Position numbers and translations under genes: made by a program. From contig WHVA01000024.1 in assembly GCA_015179125.1 (NCBI GenBank), forward strand, positions 372,001-436,000: DNA of 64,000 bases, written 5' to 3'. This DNA comes from Gautieria morchelliformis. Its lineage: Eukaryota > Basidiomycota > Agaricomycetes > Gomphales > Gomphaceae. This document shows, piece by piece, positions 21,044 to 31,658 of this stretch; the stretch's first letter is position 1; each line of letters starts with the position of its first letter. The notes beneath the pieces are model-generated. The model saw only the letters and a program-made list of their open reading frames with translations, had not been told where the DNA came from and did not search any database.

Positions 21044-22010
21044 ATGCTACACATGCCATTGGGACATGCTATGCATGCTATACTTGAGGGGCATGCTACA
21101 CACACTATGCATGGGGACATGCACACTATGCATGGAGACACATATGTTATGCATGGAGACATGCATGTTAGGCGTGGAGACATGCATGTTGTGCATGGGG
21201 ACAGGCATGCTATGCTTGGGGACATGCATGTTATGCGTGGGGACAGACACGCTATGCTTGGGGACACACATGCTATGCATGGGGACATGCACCCTATGCT
21301 TGGGGACATGTATGCTATGCATGGGGACATGCATGCCACATGTGGGGACACACTATCCTTGGGGACAGACATGCTATGCATGGGGACAGACTTGCTATGC
21401 GTGGAGACACGCATGTTATGCGTGGGGACAAGCATGCTATGCATGGGGACACACACGCTATGCTTGGGGACACCCATGTTATGCGTGGAGACACGCATGT
21501 TATGCATGGGGATGTGCACACTATATGTGGGGACACACTATGCTTGGGGGACACGGTACAAACAAGGGACATTCTACACATGCTATACTTGGGGGACACA
21601 CTACAAACAAAGGACATGCTATGTACACTATACTTGGGGGACATGTTATGCATTGGGGACACACTTTGCACACTATACTTGAGGGAGATGCTACACACAC
21701 TACATGTAGGGACATGCTACATGTGTGGACATGCTATGCATGGGGGACACGCATGCTATAAATTAGGGACACGCTACGTTTGGGGACATGCTACAAACCA
21801 GGGACATGCTATGCATGTGGGACACGCTATGCACACTGTACTTGGGGACACACTACATGTGGAGACACACTATGCATGGAGGACATCCTATGCACACTAT
21901 ACTTGGGGACATGTTACAAACCAGGGACACAATAAGCATGCTATATTTGAGGGACACACTATGCATGGAGGACATGCTATGCACACTATACTTGGGCACA
22001 TGCAGACATG
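21044..22010 (+). repeat. Minisatellite of GGGGACATGCATGCTATG-type units
   Basis: Imperfect 16-22 bp units built from GGGGACA, CATGCTATGCATG and ACACTATACTTG. They are internally near-palindromic, so all six frames give Met/Cys/His-rich repeats that should not be read as proteins. Related arrays are at 24180-25190, 50584-51690 and 55380-55580. Confidence 0.9.
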
Positions 22011-22886
22011 TGTAGAGACATTACTATCTTGATGTGTTACTTATAGCTACTTTCAATTGCAATGAGATGTGTTTTACTTATCCCAAGTTTGATTTACCCA
22101 ATGTGTTTGACCTACACCCCAGTGTGAAGCATGGGTATCCACCTAGAGGTAAGGGTTCAAGGATCGAGTTAAGTTGGATATCAGAAATCAAGTTGGAAGG
22201 CAGAGGTCAGAGAGACAGAGGCCTTGCAAGTACTTGCTGTGGTAAGAACAGGAAACAGTGCAAAGGGAGTCACATATCAAAGTCAATTGTCTGATTGCAG
22301 AACAGAGGCACACATGACTGGGTTTTATACAAAGAGCTGAGACAACATGTCAGAAGGTAGAGGTAAGCAATTCTGGTGTGAGCAAAAGTAACTAGGATGA
22401 ATGAAGTAAGTAACTAATATGGAACAAGAGGAACTACAAGGGGGTGCTGTGTATAACTAAGAGCAATAGGCATGTAGGTCTAATTGATAGTGGAACAAAT
22501 GGAACTCCTGATGCTCCAGACTTGCTATGCTAAGGGTTAAGTAGGGAGGGCTGGTGAATAGAGTCAAAAGGGGAAGTATGTGAATAGTAAAGAACAAGGG
22601 GATCAAAAGGTCAAAGTGCAGATGTTGTGGAATAGAGTCGGCGGAGGTGCAGAGGTACCGGAGTTGGTCAAGCAGCATGGTCATAACACTACCTACCTTG
22701 ATGTGTTACTTAGAGCTGCTTTGAATCAATAAGATGTGTTTTACTTATCTGAAGGAAACTTTATTATCTGAATGTGTTTGACTTATCCCAAGTTTGATTG
22801 ACCGAAGGTGTTTGACCTTGCTGATGCGTTTGACCTTACCGAGGCATTTGACTTGCACCCCCACGCTTCGCGCGGGTATCCACCTA

Positions 22887-25800
22887 TTACACTATATGAA
22901 AACAGCTCGGTGGGTTGTGGGCGTCGAGCTTATGTCAGGTTTTAGGTCAGCCTTAGTCAGCTGGCCAATCGGACGCGAGCGGCGCAGCCGCGAGCCAAGA
23001 ACGCTGCGCAGCATGGTCACGTGACCCTTTGCGTTCCAAATTAGGTCAGCCGCGAGCGGCGCAGCCGCGAGCATAGAACGCTGCGCAGCGGTCACGTGAC
23101 CCGTTCGCGACCAGAGCGCGCATACACGAGCGTGGTCCGTGCACGACACGCACGCGCGGTATAAAGGCCGAACGGTAAGGAGGGAACGCCAGGAACCTGC
23201 CCAACCGGCAATTCCTCTGTCTGCTGTCTGCTATGTGCTCTGTCTGCTATGTGCTCTGTCTGCTCTGTGCTCTGTCTGCTCTGTGCTCTGTGCTCTGTCA
23301 GCTGTCTGCTCTGTGCTCTGGGTGCTGTCTGCTGTCTGCTCTGTCTGCTGTCTCCTCCTTTAGCTGGCTGCCTGTCTATTGCTTGGCTGGCTTTCTATTG
23401 GTAGGTAATATCTTTTGTTTAATGCATTGCGATGTATTTTATTTTATTTGTGTTTGTAATTTTATTAGTTCTTTTTTTTCATCATAGTATTGTCACATGT
23501 GCGTTATATTTTGGTGATTTTTTTCGAAAATAGATTTAAATAACATCTAAAGACTGCTGAAAAAAATGTATTTTAATATCAATATTTTTCAGGTTTTTTT
23601 CGAAAATAGACATCAATAAGTTCCCTCTAAAATTAATGAGATTCTGCTTTTAAAGGTGGTTTGTTTTATTGTTTTATTTACTGTAAAGCCACTTACCAGC
23701 CACTCCTCTCTGGCTATACTGGTGGCTGGCTTACTATGGCTTTGGCTGGGCTCTGGGTTTCTCTGTCAGGCTCAGGGCTTCTCTGGCTTTGGCTGGGGAT
23801 TAATAACAGCCTCTGCTTCAATGTACTGTACTTTTTTGACATTTTTTCGCAGATAGATGTCAATAAATTATCCTGACTTTGTGAAAATTGTCAGCTTAAA
23901 TGTACAGTGCATTTTTTTGACATTTTTCAAAAATAGATAATCTTGACTCTGCTAAAATTAATAACAACTTCAGCTTAAATGTACTGGACATTCATTTTGA
24001 CATTTTTTGAAAAATAGATAATCCTGACTTTGCTAAAATTAATGACAGCAGCTGCTTAAATATGGCTTCCTTTACTATTTGTCTGTATATGTCACAAAAT
24101 AGATATTGATACATGTCCCTGAGTTTGTGAAAAGTAAATGATAAGTAACAGCCTCTGCTTGCTTCACTTTGAAGCCCTTGGGGATATGCTACACATGCCA
24201 TTGGGACATGCTATGCATGCTATACTTGAGGGGCATGCTACACACACTATGCATGGGGACACGCACGTTATGCATGGAGACATGGGGACACACCCGCTAT
24301 GCATGGGGATGTGCACACTATATGTGGGGACACACTATGCTTGGGGGACACGGTAAGAACAAGGACACACTACAGGGGAAAACACTACAAACAAGGGACA
24401 TTATACACATGCTATACTTGGGGGACAAGCTACAAACAAAGGACATGCTATGCACACTATACTTGAGGCAGATGCTACACACACTACATGTAGGGACATG
24501 CTATGCATGGGGGACACACATGCTATAATTTAGGGACATGCTACGTTTGGGGACATGCTACAAACCAGGGACACGCTACACACAAAATACTTGAGGGATA
24601 TGTTATGCATGTGGGACATGCCACACACACTGTACTTGGGGACATGCTGCATGTGGGGACACACTATGCTTGGGGGACATGGTACGAACAAGGGACGCAC
24701 TACAGGGGAAAACACTACAAACAAGGGACATTCTACCCATGCTATACTTGGGGGACACGCTACAAACAAAGGACATGCTATGCACACTATACTCGGGGGA
24801 CATGTTATGCATTGGGGACACACTTTGCACACTATACTTGAGGGGGATGCTACACACACTATATGTAGGGACATGCTACACATGGGGGACACACATGCTA
24901 TAATTTCAGGACATGCTACACACAAAATACTTGAGGGACATGTTATGCATGTGGGACATGCCATGCACACTGTACTGCATGTGGGGACACACTACATATG
25001 GAGACATGCTACATGTGGAGACACACTATGCACACTATACTTGGGGACACACTACATGTGGGGACATGCCACATGTGAGGACATGCTACATGTGAGGATG
25101 CAATACGTGTGAGGACAGATAAAGTGTGAGTACACACTACAGGCAAGGACACACTACATGTGAGGACATGCTACATGTGAGGTAGGGGACATGAGACATG
25201 GGAGAAATGTGTAGAGTCATTACCTGTTATGTATCAGGTTTGGATCTAAAAGGACTGCAGCTTCAACTTATATGTTGCACCCCCAACTATCATCCTAAGT
25301 ATTTTGGAGATCTGAGATTGGAAGTTGGAAGAGGCTGAGTATTGTAACTGAAGTAGTAAGGGTTCAAGAATTGAGTTAAGTTGGATATGGAGAAATCAAG
25401 TTGGAAGACGGAGGTCAGAGAGACAGAGGCCTTGCAGGTCTAAGAACTGGAGACAGTGCAAAGGGAGTCACGTATCAAAGTCGATTATCTGATTGCTGAA
25501 CAGAGGCACACATGACTGGGTTTTATACAAAGAGCTGAGACAACATGTCAGAAGGTAGAGGTAAGCAATTCCAGTGCAAGCAAAAGTAACTAGGATAAAT
25601 GGAGAAAGTAACTAATACGGAACAAGAGGAACTACAAGGGGGTGCCGGGTAGAACTAAGGACAATCAATAGGCAAAAGAACAAGGGGAATGTGGGTCTAA
25701 TTGATAGTGGAACAAATGGATCTCCTGATGCTCCGGACTTGCTATGCTAAGGGTCAAGTAGGGAAGGATGGTGAATAGAGTCAAAAGGGGAAGTATGTGA

Positions 25801-26104
25801 ATAGTAAAGAACAAGGGGATGAAAAGGTCAAAGTGTGGACGTTGCGGAATTGAGCCAGAGGAGGCATGGAGGTACCAGAGTTGGTCAAGCAGCATGGTCA
25901 TAACATTACCTGCCTTGATGTGTTACTTAGAGCTACTTTCAATCAATAAGGTGAGTTTTACTTATCTGAAAGAAGTTTTCTTATCCGAATATGTTTGACT
26001 TATCCCAAGTTTTATTTACCCAAGGCGTTTGACCTTGCTGGTGCGTTTGACCTTACCGAGGCGTTTGACTTGCACCCCCGCGCGAAGCGCGGGTATCCAC
26101 CTAG
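22887..26104 (+). mobile_element. Non-autonomous Helitron, copy 2
   Basis: The element begins directly after the CTA of the previous one with TTACACTATATGAAAACAG and CTCGGTGGGTTGTGGG, the 5' pattern shared with the 49320 copy. It contains GAGCGGCGCAGCCGCGAGC boxes, a TATAAAGG box, the TCTGCTG run (23213-23352), a minisatellite (24180-25190) and helicase-tail codons at 25916. It ends with the hairpin CCCGCGCGAAGCGCGGG and CTAG at 26101-26104. No transposition protein is encoded. Confidence 0.8.
24180..25190 (+). repeat. Minisatellite array in Helitron copy 2
   Basis: Same unit family as 21044-22010, interrupted by short internal duplications such as ACTACAGGGGAAAACACTAC (24368, 24700). All frames are repeat artefacts. 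Confidence 0.88.
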
Positions 26105-26433
26105 TTCCTATAGGTGAAAGCAGCACGGTGGGAGGTTGTGGGCGCGCTGACCAATGCTGACCAATGCTTGGTCATTAGTTTGTCAGCGGAGCGCGCGAGC
26201 CCCACCAGCAGTTTGCGCCACTCTTCCGGCTCCAGCGCTGCGCAGCGTTCTGGAGCGTGCGAGCGGCGCAGCCGCGAGCGGTTTAGGCCGGTCTGCCGGC
26301 TCAGGCGCTCAAAGCAGTGCTGTGCTGGCAGATCGCTGCGCAGCCAGCCGCTTTGTGCACTCCACCACCACCCTCCTCTCCTCTCCTCTCTGCCCACTAC
26401 TAGATAGAATAAAAATTGCGTGAGAGTGAATTA

Positions 26434-26733
26434 CACCTGTTTGCAGTACGTAAGGCGCGCGTCAAATTTGACTCCATTTTAGCGCGCAAAACTCGAACAA
26501 GGATTTCTCACTAGCTTCTGCTCGGATTGCCTTGAGATTTTGTACATGAACATATGTTGATCATAGCTAGGGCACAGATGTATGAAATCCAAGTAAGACA
26601 AACTTTTGAGTTTTTGCATTTTTGGCCACTAGGCTGGGTGGTCAAACACCCTTTTGTGAGTATCCAAAGGTTTGCATCACTGTAATAAATAACTACATAT
26701 TCTTCATAGGTACCAGTCTAGATAGAATAATGG
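26434..26733. repeat. Left terminal inverted repeat of the giant mariner
   Basis: About 300 bp alignable with the complement of 36350-36641, with scattered substitutions and small indels. Similarity starts at the TA target site and ends at GATAGAATAATGG, which contains the ATG that opens the transposase frame on the other side. Confidence 0.9.
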
Positions 26734-26979
26734 CTAGTTGTTGACCCGCTACCGCCACGTCCATAAGCCCCAAGAGAAGACTGTTCGACCTACTACCAAG
26801 GATAGCAGACGCACATCCGCCGCCTCATGCTCGAATGTGCCTCTCCTGCATGATAAATACCGGGTTTAAGGTGACTCTACACCAGTAACTAGTAATGCGC
26901 TCCGCGCTACCAGATGTCACATATATAATACTCCTTACTCTAGGCAGTACTCGTACTCGTACTACGACCGCTCGACTGG

Positions 26980-27590
26980 CTCGCTCGGAGGTCTTCAATC
27001 CTCGCGGCCCGGGTAAACTCGTGGATCACATGCACAAATATTCCCCGAGTGGGCCTGGACCGCGCAGTATATCGATCGTAACAGCGTGCCTTAGAAGCAA
27101 CTCGCCTTTTGTTAGAGTGCCCATCGGCGCCCCGGGCTGTCCCGCCCTCGCCCTGGACGACGCCGCCTCCGCCGCGCCCTTCGACACCTTCGCGTGGCCC
27201 CCCGCGTGCCTCGCCGCCGTGCACCGCATCCTCGCGCTCGCGCCCCGCCTCGCGCGCCTCGCCCTTGTCAACGTGCCCCCCGCGCACTGGCCCGCCCTCG
27301 CCGCGCGCCTCCCGCCACGCCTCAGCACGCTCACCGTCGGCCCCGCGTGCGCCTCCTCCGCGTCAGCGTCAGGCCACACGCCGCGCGCTCTGCTGCGTCG
27401 ATGCCGTCCTCCCCAGCGCGGAGCTCGCGTGCGCTGCCGTCGAGCCGGTGATCGCGAACTGCGCGCTGCACATGGTCTGCACCGTGAAGAAGAGGGACAT
27501 CCCCGCGCAGGAGAGGAGGAAGAGGCGGCGGTGCCCGGTGCGGTCGCAGAGGAACGACCGCCCAGGCGGGTGTCACGGGAATTAAGGGGT
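26980..27590 (+). pseudogene. GC-rich fragment, F-box/LRR-like host gene piece
   Basis: Base composition jumps to very high GC with Ala/Arg/Pro/Leu-rich frames. The plus frame has leucine-rich spacing (LARLALVNVPPAHWPALAARL, then PPRLSTLTVGP), as in basidiomycete F-box-like proteins. The frame shifts near 27390 to VDAVLPSAELACAAVEPV and stops at 27583. No F-box motif, start or splice pattern is clear, so the family is a guess from leucine periodicity. It is cargo of the surrounding transposon. Confidence 0.4.
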
Positions 27591-28099
27591 CGGCATGGAA
27601 GACCGTATGATGTATTAGACAATTCTTCAGGATGATTGTATCCTTGTGAATGATGATCTTGGTGATCATAATGCGGGCAAACAGGTATAGGTGAAATCTA
27701 AGATTATAATATGATTGCTGGCAATGCGTGTCACATCGTAAAGAATGCGCACCTTAGCTTTGGGCCGGGAATTGCCAATAGACCTAAGCTGGCCCAAACG
27801 CTCTGACTGGCGCAGGGGGCCTTCCATTATTTTGCACAGGACTTGCTATTTTACTTGAAAAAAAGATAGAAACAAGCCTGCGACAAGCACTCCAGAGAGC
27901 ACAATGCAACAAAGCACAGATCCAGTCAGCATCATGAATGTAGATTCAAAGAAGGAAAAATTACCTCCACTGTGTCTGCAGGTGCGCTAAGATATAATGT
28001 CAGAGTAGAAGGAACGAGCGAGCGTGAAGTACGTTACTCACACGTAAAAATGAGTCGGCGTTATCCGACCCGATTCGACTTGCTGTAGCCGCTGCAACG

Positions 28100-29743
28100 A
28101 TGGGGAATGGTAAGAACAAAAGGAAGCCTTCTAAGTCTGGTAGAGATAATATGGTCAATGAATCATTGGAAAGAACATTACCTGGTCAGTATGTTATAAT
28201 AATGGAATTTCATCAAAAACTGACAAAATGATCTACCAGCTGATGAAACCGGCACTTCTCGACCGAAGCGTCAGGCAGCAAAAAAGGTCCAATTCGCTGA
28301 CATGATGGAACCGGCCTCAGATCAAGAAGAGTTTCGACCGGAAACCGTATCCGAGGCCGAGTCCAACGAGCTACCGGACGGCTCAGAATCTGAGGAGCCA
28401 GTAGATGTCGTTCATAAACAGGTAAAGGATGAGCCTAGTATGTATTTTAATATTTTTATTATATATATGCTCATGCTTTATCTAGACATTGTCTTGCGTG
28501 TTCCGGATTGTACCGAACCGGAAGGATTTATTGAACGTGTCAAAATCCCAGCTAGTGCGCACTTCAATGACGTGGAGGAGCGTGTTTTCAAAGCCATTGG
28601 GTGCTACAAAAATGTGAAAAAAATGCCCCAGCTAGCTTACCGCCTCAAAGGAGTGCGCGACAAGCATCTCTCGAAGCTTGCCAAGGAAGATGACTGGGCC
28701 ACTCTCAAGGATGATGTGAAGAGCGCTCAGGTAAAGAAGAAAAAGCGTGATGCGAGTGGGGTAGAAGTAGAGATCGTCCTGGATGAAGATGTAAGTGTGC
28801 ATATGGATCGTCATGGCAGCCGTATCTGATATTGTAGTATTTTAGTACATGGCATCACTTCGGCACGCACTTTCTGGCAAAAAAGGAAAAACGGTGGCAA
28901 ATAATGGTGGCAGGGGCAGAAAGAAGAGAGAAGCTCGGATCCACGATTTGAACGCTGATTCTGATGCCAATTCAGGGTCTGACATCGAAGAGCGTGGCCA
29001 GTTGACAAAACGGGAAAAGGATTACATGGAGGCGTTGAAGGCGGAATATTCTAACTGCGGCAAGAGCACTTGCGTTGCAAAGGTTTGCAAGCTAACCAAG
29101 AATGGAGAGCATGCACATTTGTCCTGGAACCAACTGCAATCCTGGGTGGTGGCCTTGGTATGTACATACACTGTATCCATGCTACTCACTGCTAATAATG
29201 CACAAATAGGTTTCTGAGATGCATGGTGTCACTCTGAAAACTCCACCAAACAATTCACATTTCCGAGACTTCCATTACCGTAAAGAAGAAAATGCGGTTC
29301 CAAAAGAAAAGTCTGAAGAGGTGCCGATGCAGAACATACCCGGTCATGCCCCACTCGGCGTTCAAGGCTCTTTTCCCGTCATGCAGTTTCCTGGCTTCTT
29401 CCCACAATACGACTATCGAGCACTTGCTCAAAACATTTATCCCGTCCATCCCGCCACTCCACCCAACTCTCGAAAGAGTGAGCCCATTCCTACAACACCT
29501 GGGAACATTGATTTTCCTAGCATCAATGACTTTCTTGAGGAGGTTCGTACCTGGCCCGAAGCCAGAGGCCGAAACATCGATTCCCTCAAAGAAAGATTTG
29601 AAACCAACCAGGTGTATTTTCTAAACGAACTAAAGGACATAGCGGTAGATACTATCATGGCAAACATTGGATTGTCATGGGGTGACGCTAACTTTATCAC
29701 ACGGGCTGTCAGGAAAGCTATTAGGAATCTTGTCAGGGAATAG
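28100..29743 (+). CDS. Five-exon gene of unknown function, cargo of the giant mariner
   Basis: Exons 28100-28184, 28240-28437, 28486-28790, 28846-29157 and 29210-29743 join in frame across introns of 48-55 bp with good donors (GTCAGT, GTATGT, GTAAGT, GTATGT). The product is 477 residues without a stop. It has a basic N-terminus (GKNKRKPSK), an acidic stretch, and a central part with LAYRLKGVRDKHLSKL. Next comes a nuclear-signal-like patch GRGRKKREAR, and a Lys/Cys segment (KREKDYMEALKAEYSNCGKS). The C-terminal 70 residues (PSINDFLEEVRTW to RKAIRNLVRE) resemble a SAM-like helical domain. No enzyme motif. It is the best-preserved cargo gene. Such proteins are common in basidiomycetes, but I cannot assign a role. 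Confidence 0.75.
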
Positions 29744-29944
29744 GTGGGAGACGGTCATGGATCATTATGAGGATCAGTAGAACACGAGTCATTGCTATAG
29801 ATTTAGCGCATGCGTTGTTGACGAACATCAGTCTAAATATAATGTTCTTCGTTATATGGAGCTCGAGACGTTAAAAAAAAATTTATTTATTTTTAATATT
29901 TTTAATCCTACTCAGAACAATATTGTAAAAGCCAACAATAAAAT

Positions 29945-30515
29945 TTAAAAATAATTTGAGCTTTTGCCACCAATGCCAACGAAAATTTCCTGCCATTCGC
30001 GCAGGTCTGCGTTTTGAATGATGTCCGTGAGGTCATTGGTCACGATCGACTGATATAGACGAAGGTATGGTAGAATAGTCGTCTGGCGTTCGAAATAGGC
30101 CTGCGTATTTTGCAAGAGCTCCACGACTCCTTTGACTGCAAGTAAAATCGCGTCTGCGAAATGGTCGGAGGCAATGCAGAGTGATACACGGACTCGAAGC
30201 CATGGCCGCATCTCGATTTCTACGCTGCGAAAGAAAACTCCATTGAAGATCATCAAAGTTACCCCAAGATAATATCGTACCGTTTGTCAAATTCACCAAC
30301 TGCTCAACAACGGGTTTTGAGAGCGTCTCACAGTTGAGAGCATCGAAAAGGGCATCCAGTCGTCATTCCATGTCATCAACCATACGCTTTTGCTGTGGCT
30401 AAATCAACAGGTCAGGAATGGGCAACTAACATAATAATCGTGCGTACGGGGGAAATTTGCCTTAAACATCTCAGCTCCTCTGAGAGGACGCTATACGCAG
30501 GCTTAGACGACTCTG
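29945..30515 (-). pseudogene. Sec31-like coat protein fragments, rearranged
   Basis: Minus-strand exons lie near 30515-30447, 30398-30281 and 30224-29945. The second reads QQKRMVDDME, stop, RLDALFDALNCETLSKPVVE, close in pattern to the SRA1-like C-terminal domain of fungal Sec31 (COPII outer coat). The third ends with TILPYLRLYQSIVTNDLTDI and IQNADLREWQEIFV, which resembles the alpha-solenoid region that lies N-terminal in Sec31. The order here is reversed relative to the normal protein. A TGA (30363-30365) replaces an expected basic residue. The assignment rests on remembered family patterns. Confidence 0.5.
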
Positions 30516-31194
30516 GTATGTGACTACGATCTCCGGGAGCTATTCAGTAACCAAAGAATGTCAGCATGATACTACCAAGAATATAAGTGACTCTTTGGAC
30601 GTACGGTGTTTTACAGAGGGCGCTACGTCTTTGGGTGGAGGAGTGGGAGTGATTGGAGGTGAGCGCCGGGCACATAGGTATTCTGTGATGAAGGATATGA
30701 GCACCGGATGCTACTACCGTATAAGCGCTTGTGGAATTTGTAAGCCGATACACGCTCAGAGCCCTATAATGTGCAGGCAGGCTTGGGGCTGCCAATTATT
30801 ATGTTATAGTCGTTTCAAACCATCATAATCATCGAATAAGCATCATGGAGGCTCTGTAAGTACTGTCCAAGGGATTCACCTACTTACAAGCTTGAAGTAT
30901 CCGTTCCAGCTCTCTCATCGATATCATGTTAGCACCATCACGGTGTGGTAGCTCACACAGCATATCCTTCGCCACCATCTCCATCCTCATCCTCATCATC
31001 TTCCTTGTATCCTCGTCATCTTCGCTGTCTGATACGCCTTCGAACTCATCAGACTCTGGTTCAAAGAGGTGAGTGAACTTAAGGTTCACATCAAGAACCT
31101 TCAAAGGAAGGGTGGCAGCGGAAGGGATGGACAGATCCGCAAGCAACAGGTGCGTACCACCTGTGATAGACCGAATATATTCGCTTCACCGTAG
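30516..31194. other. Cargo stretch without a clear gene
   Basis: One minus-strand frame, 31146-30880, gives 88 residues with an acidic run (EPESDEFEGVSDSEDDED) and a C-terminus GANMISMRELERILQACK. It has the look of a gene fragment but I do not recognise it. The rest holds nothing supportable. Confidence 0.3.
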
Positions 31195-31608
31195 ATGGAA
31201 AATGCAGATGGGCTTGGTGAAGCAGAAGTTCGTCGAGGCCATTCAAAACTATCAACAGGTGGAACAGCAGTACCGGGCTAAGTACAAACAACGCATGGAG
31301 CAGCAATTCAAGATTGGTAGTCAATAGTCACCTGTCGATGCCCTCAAGCTGATTTCTGTCTAGTCAAGCCTGATGCTACCCCCAATGAAGTCAAGGTGGT
31401 AGTCAACGACGACCAGGGCGGACAGATCTTCGCTCAAGCTGTAAGGTTCATTCCTTTTGTGCTTCGTTTATCTCATCCCGCGTAATAGCTTCAATCTTCC
31501 GATCGCTACGGCGAGTCGCGCGCGGCCTATCGTGATGTCCAAGAGCGCCACGAAGACATTAAATGAATTGAGCGTACTCTGGGCGAGCTGGCGCAGCTCT
31601 TCAGTGAT
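31195..31608 (+). pseudogene. Plasma-membrane syntaxin (Sso1-type) fragment, middle exons
   Basis: Exons 31195-31316, 31364-31440 and 31489-31608 give KQKFVEAIQNYQQVEQQYRA, VKPDATPNEVKVVVNDDQGG and RYGESRAAYRDVQERHEDIK. After a TGA (31564-31566) the frame continues IERTLGELAQLFSD. This is the region between the Habc domain and the SNARE helix of exocytic t-SNAREs. Family members have Arg at the stop position, so TGA probably came from CGA. The exon junctions are clean, so genomic DNA was copied, not mRNA. The next syntaxin exon appears 2.6 kb further on, after a Tom1 fragment. Confidence 0.82.
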
Positions 31609-31658
31609 GTAAGTCCTTAGCAGACCTTCGCAGGGCGCTGTGATGTCATCCCTATTAG

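Larger units (their letters stand above)
19990..22886 (+). mobile_element. Non-autonomous Helitron, copy 1 (5' end not located)
   Basis: Order of parts: leader with GCCAGGAATCTGCCCGACCGG, TCTGCTG-rich simple repeat (20033-20155), AT-rich spacer with repeated GACATTTTTC..AAAATAGA motifs, minisatellite (21044-22010), helicase-tail relic (about 22031), decayed 3'-type end at 22143-22146, second spacer, and the terminal hairpin plus CTA at 22884-22886. The same order is found in the copies ending at 26104 and 52551. There is no Rep or helicase frame, so it would depend on autonomous relatives such as the two downstream. The 5' end is either lost or lies across the gypsy insertion. Confidence 0.7.

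Noticed and set aside
21044..22010. Regularly repeated units reminiscent of a CRISPR array
   Set aside because: The organism is a eukaryote, units are contiguous without unique spacers, and unit length varies.
21018..22032. Long Met/Cys/His/Gly-rich open frames of 200-380 residues on both strands, also at 24138-25112 and 50567-51725
   Set aside because: They are translations of the minisatellite. Every frame stays open because the unit is short, near-palindromic and stop-poor; no frame is preserved between arrays.
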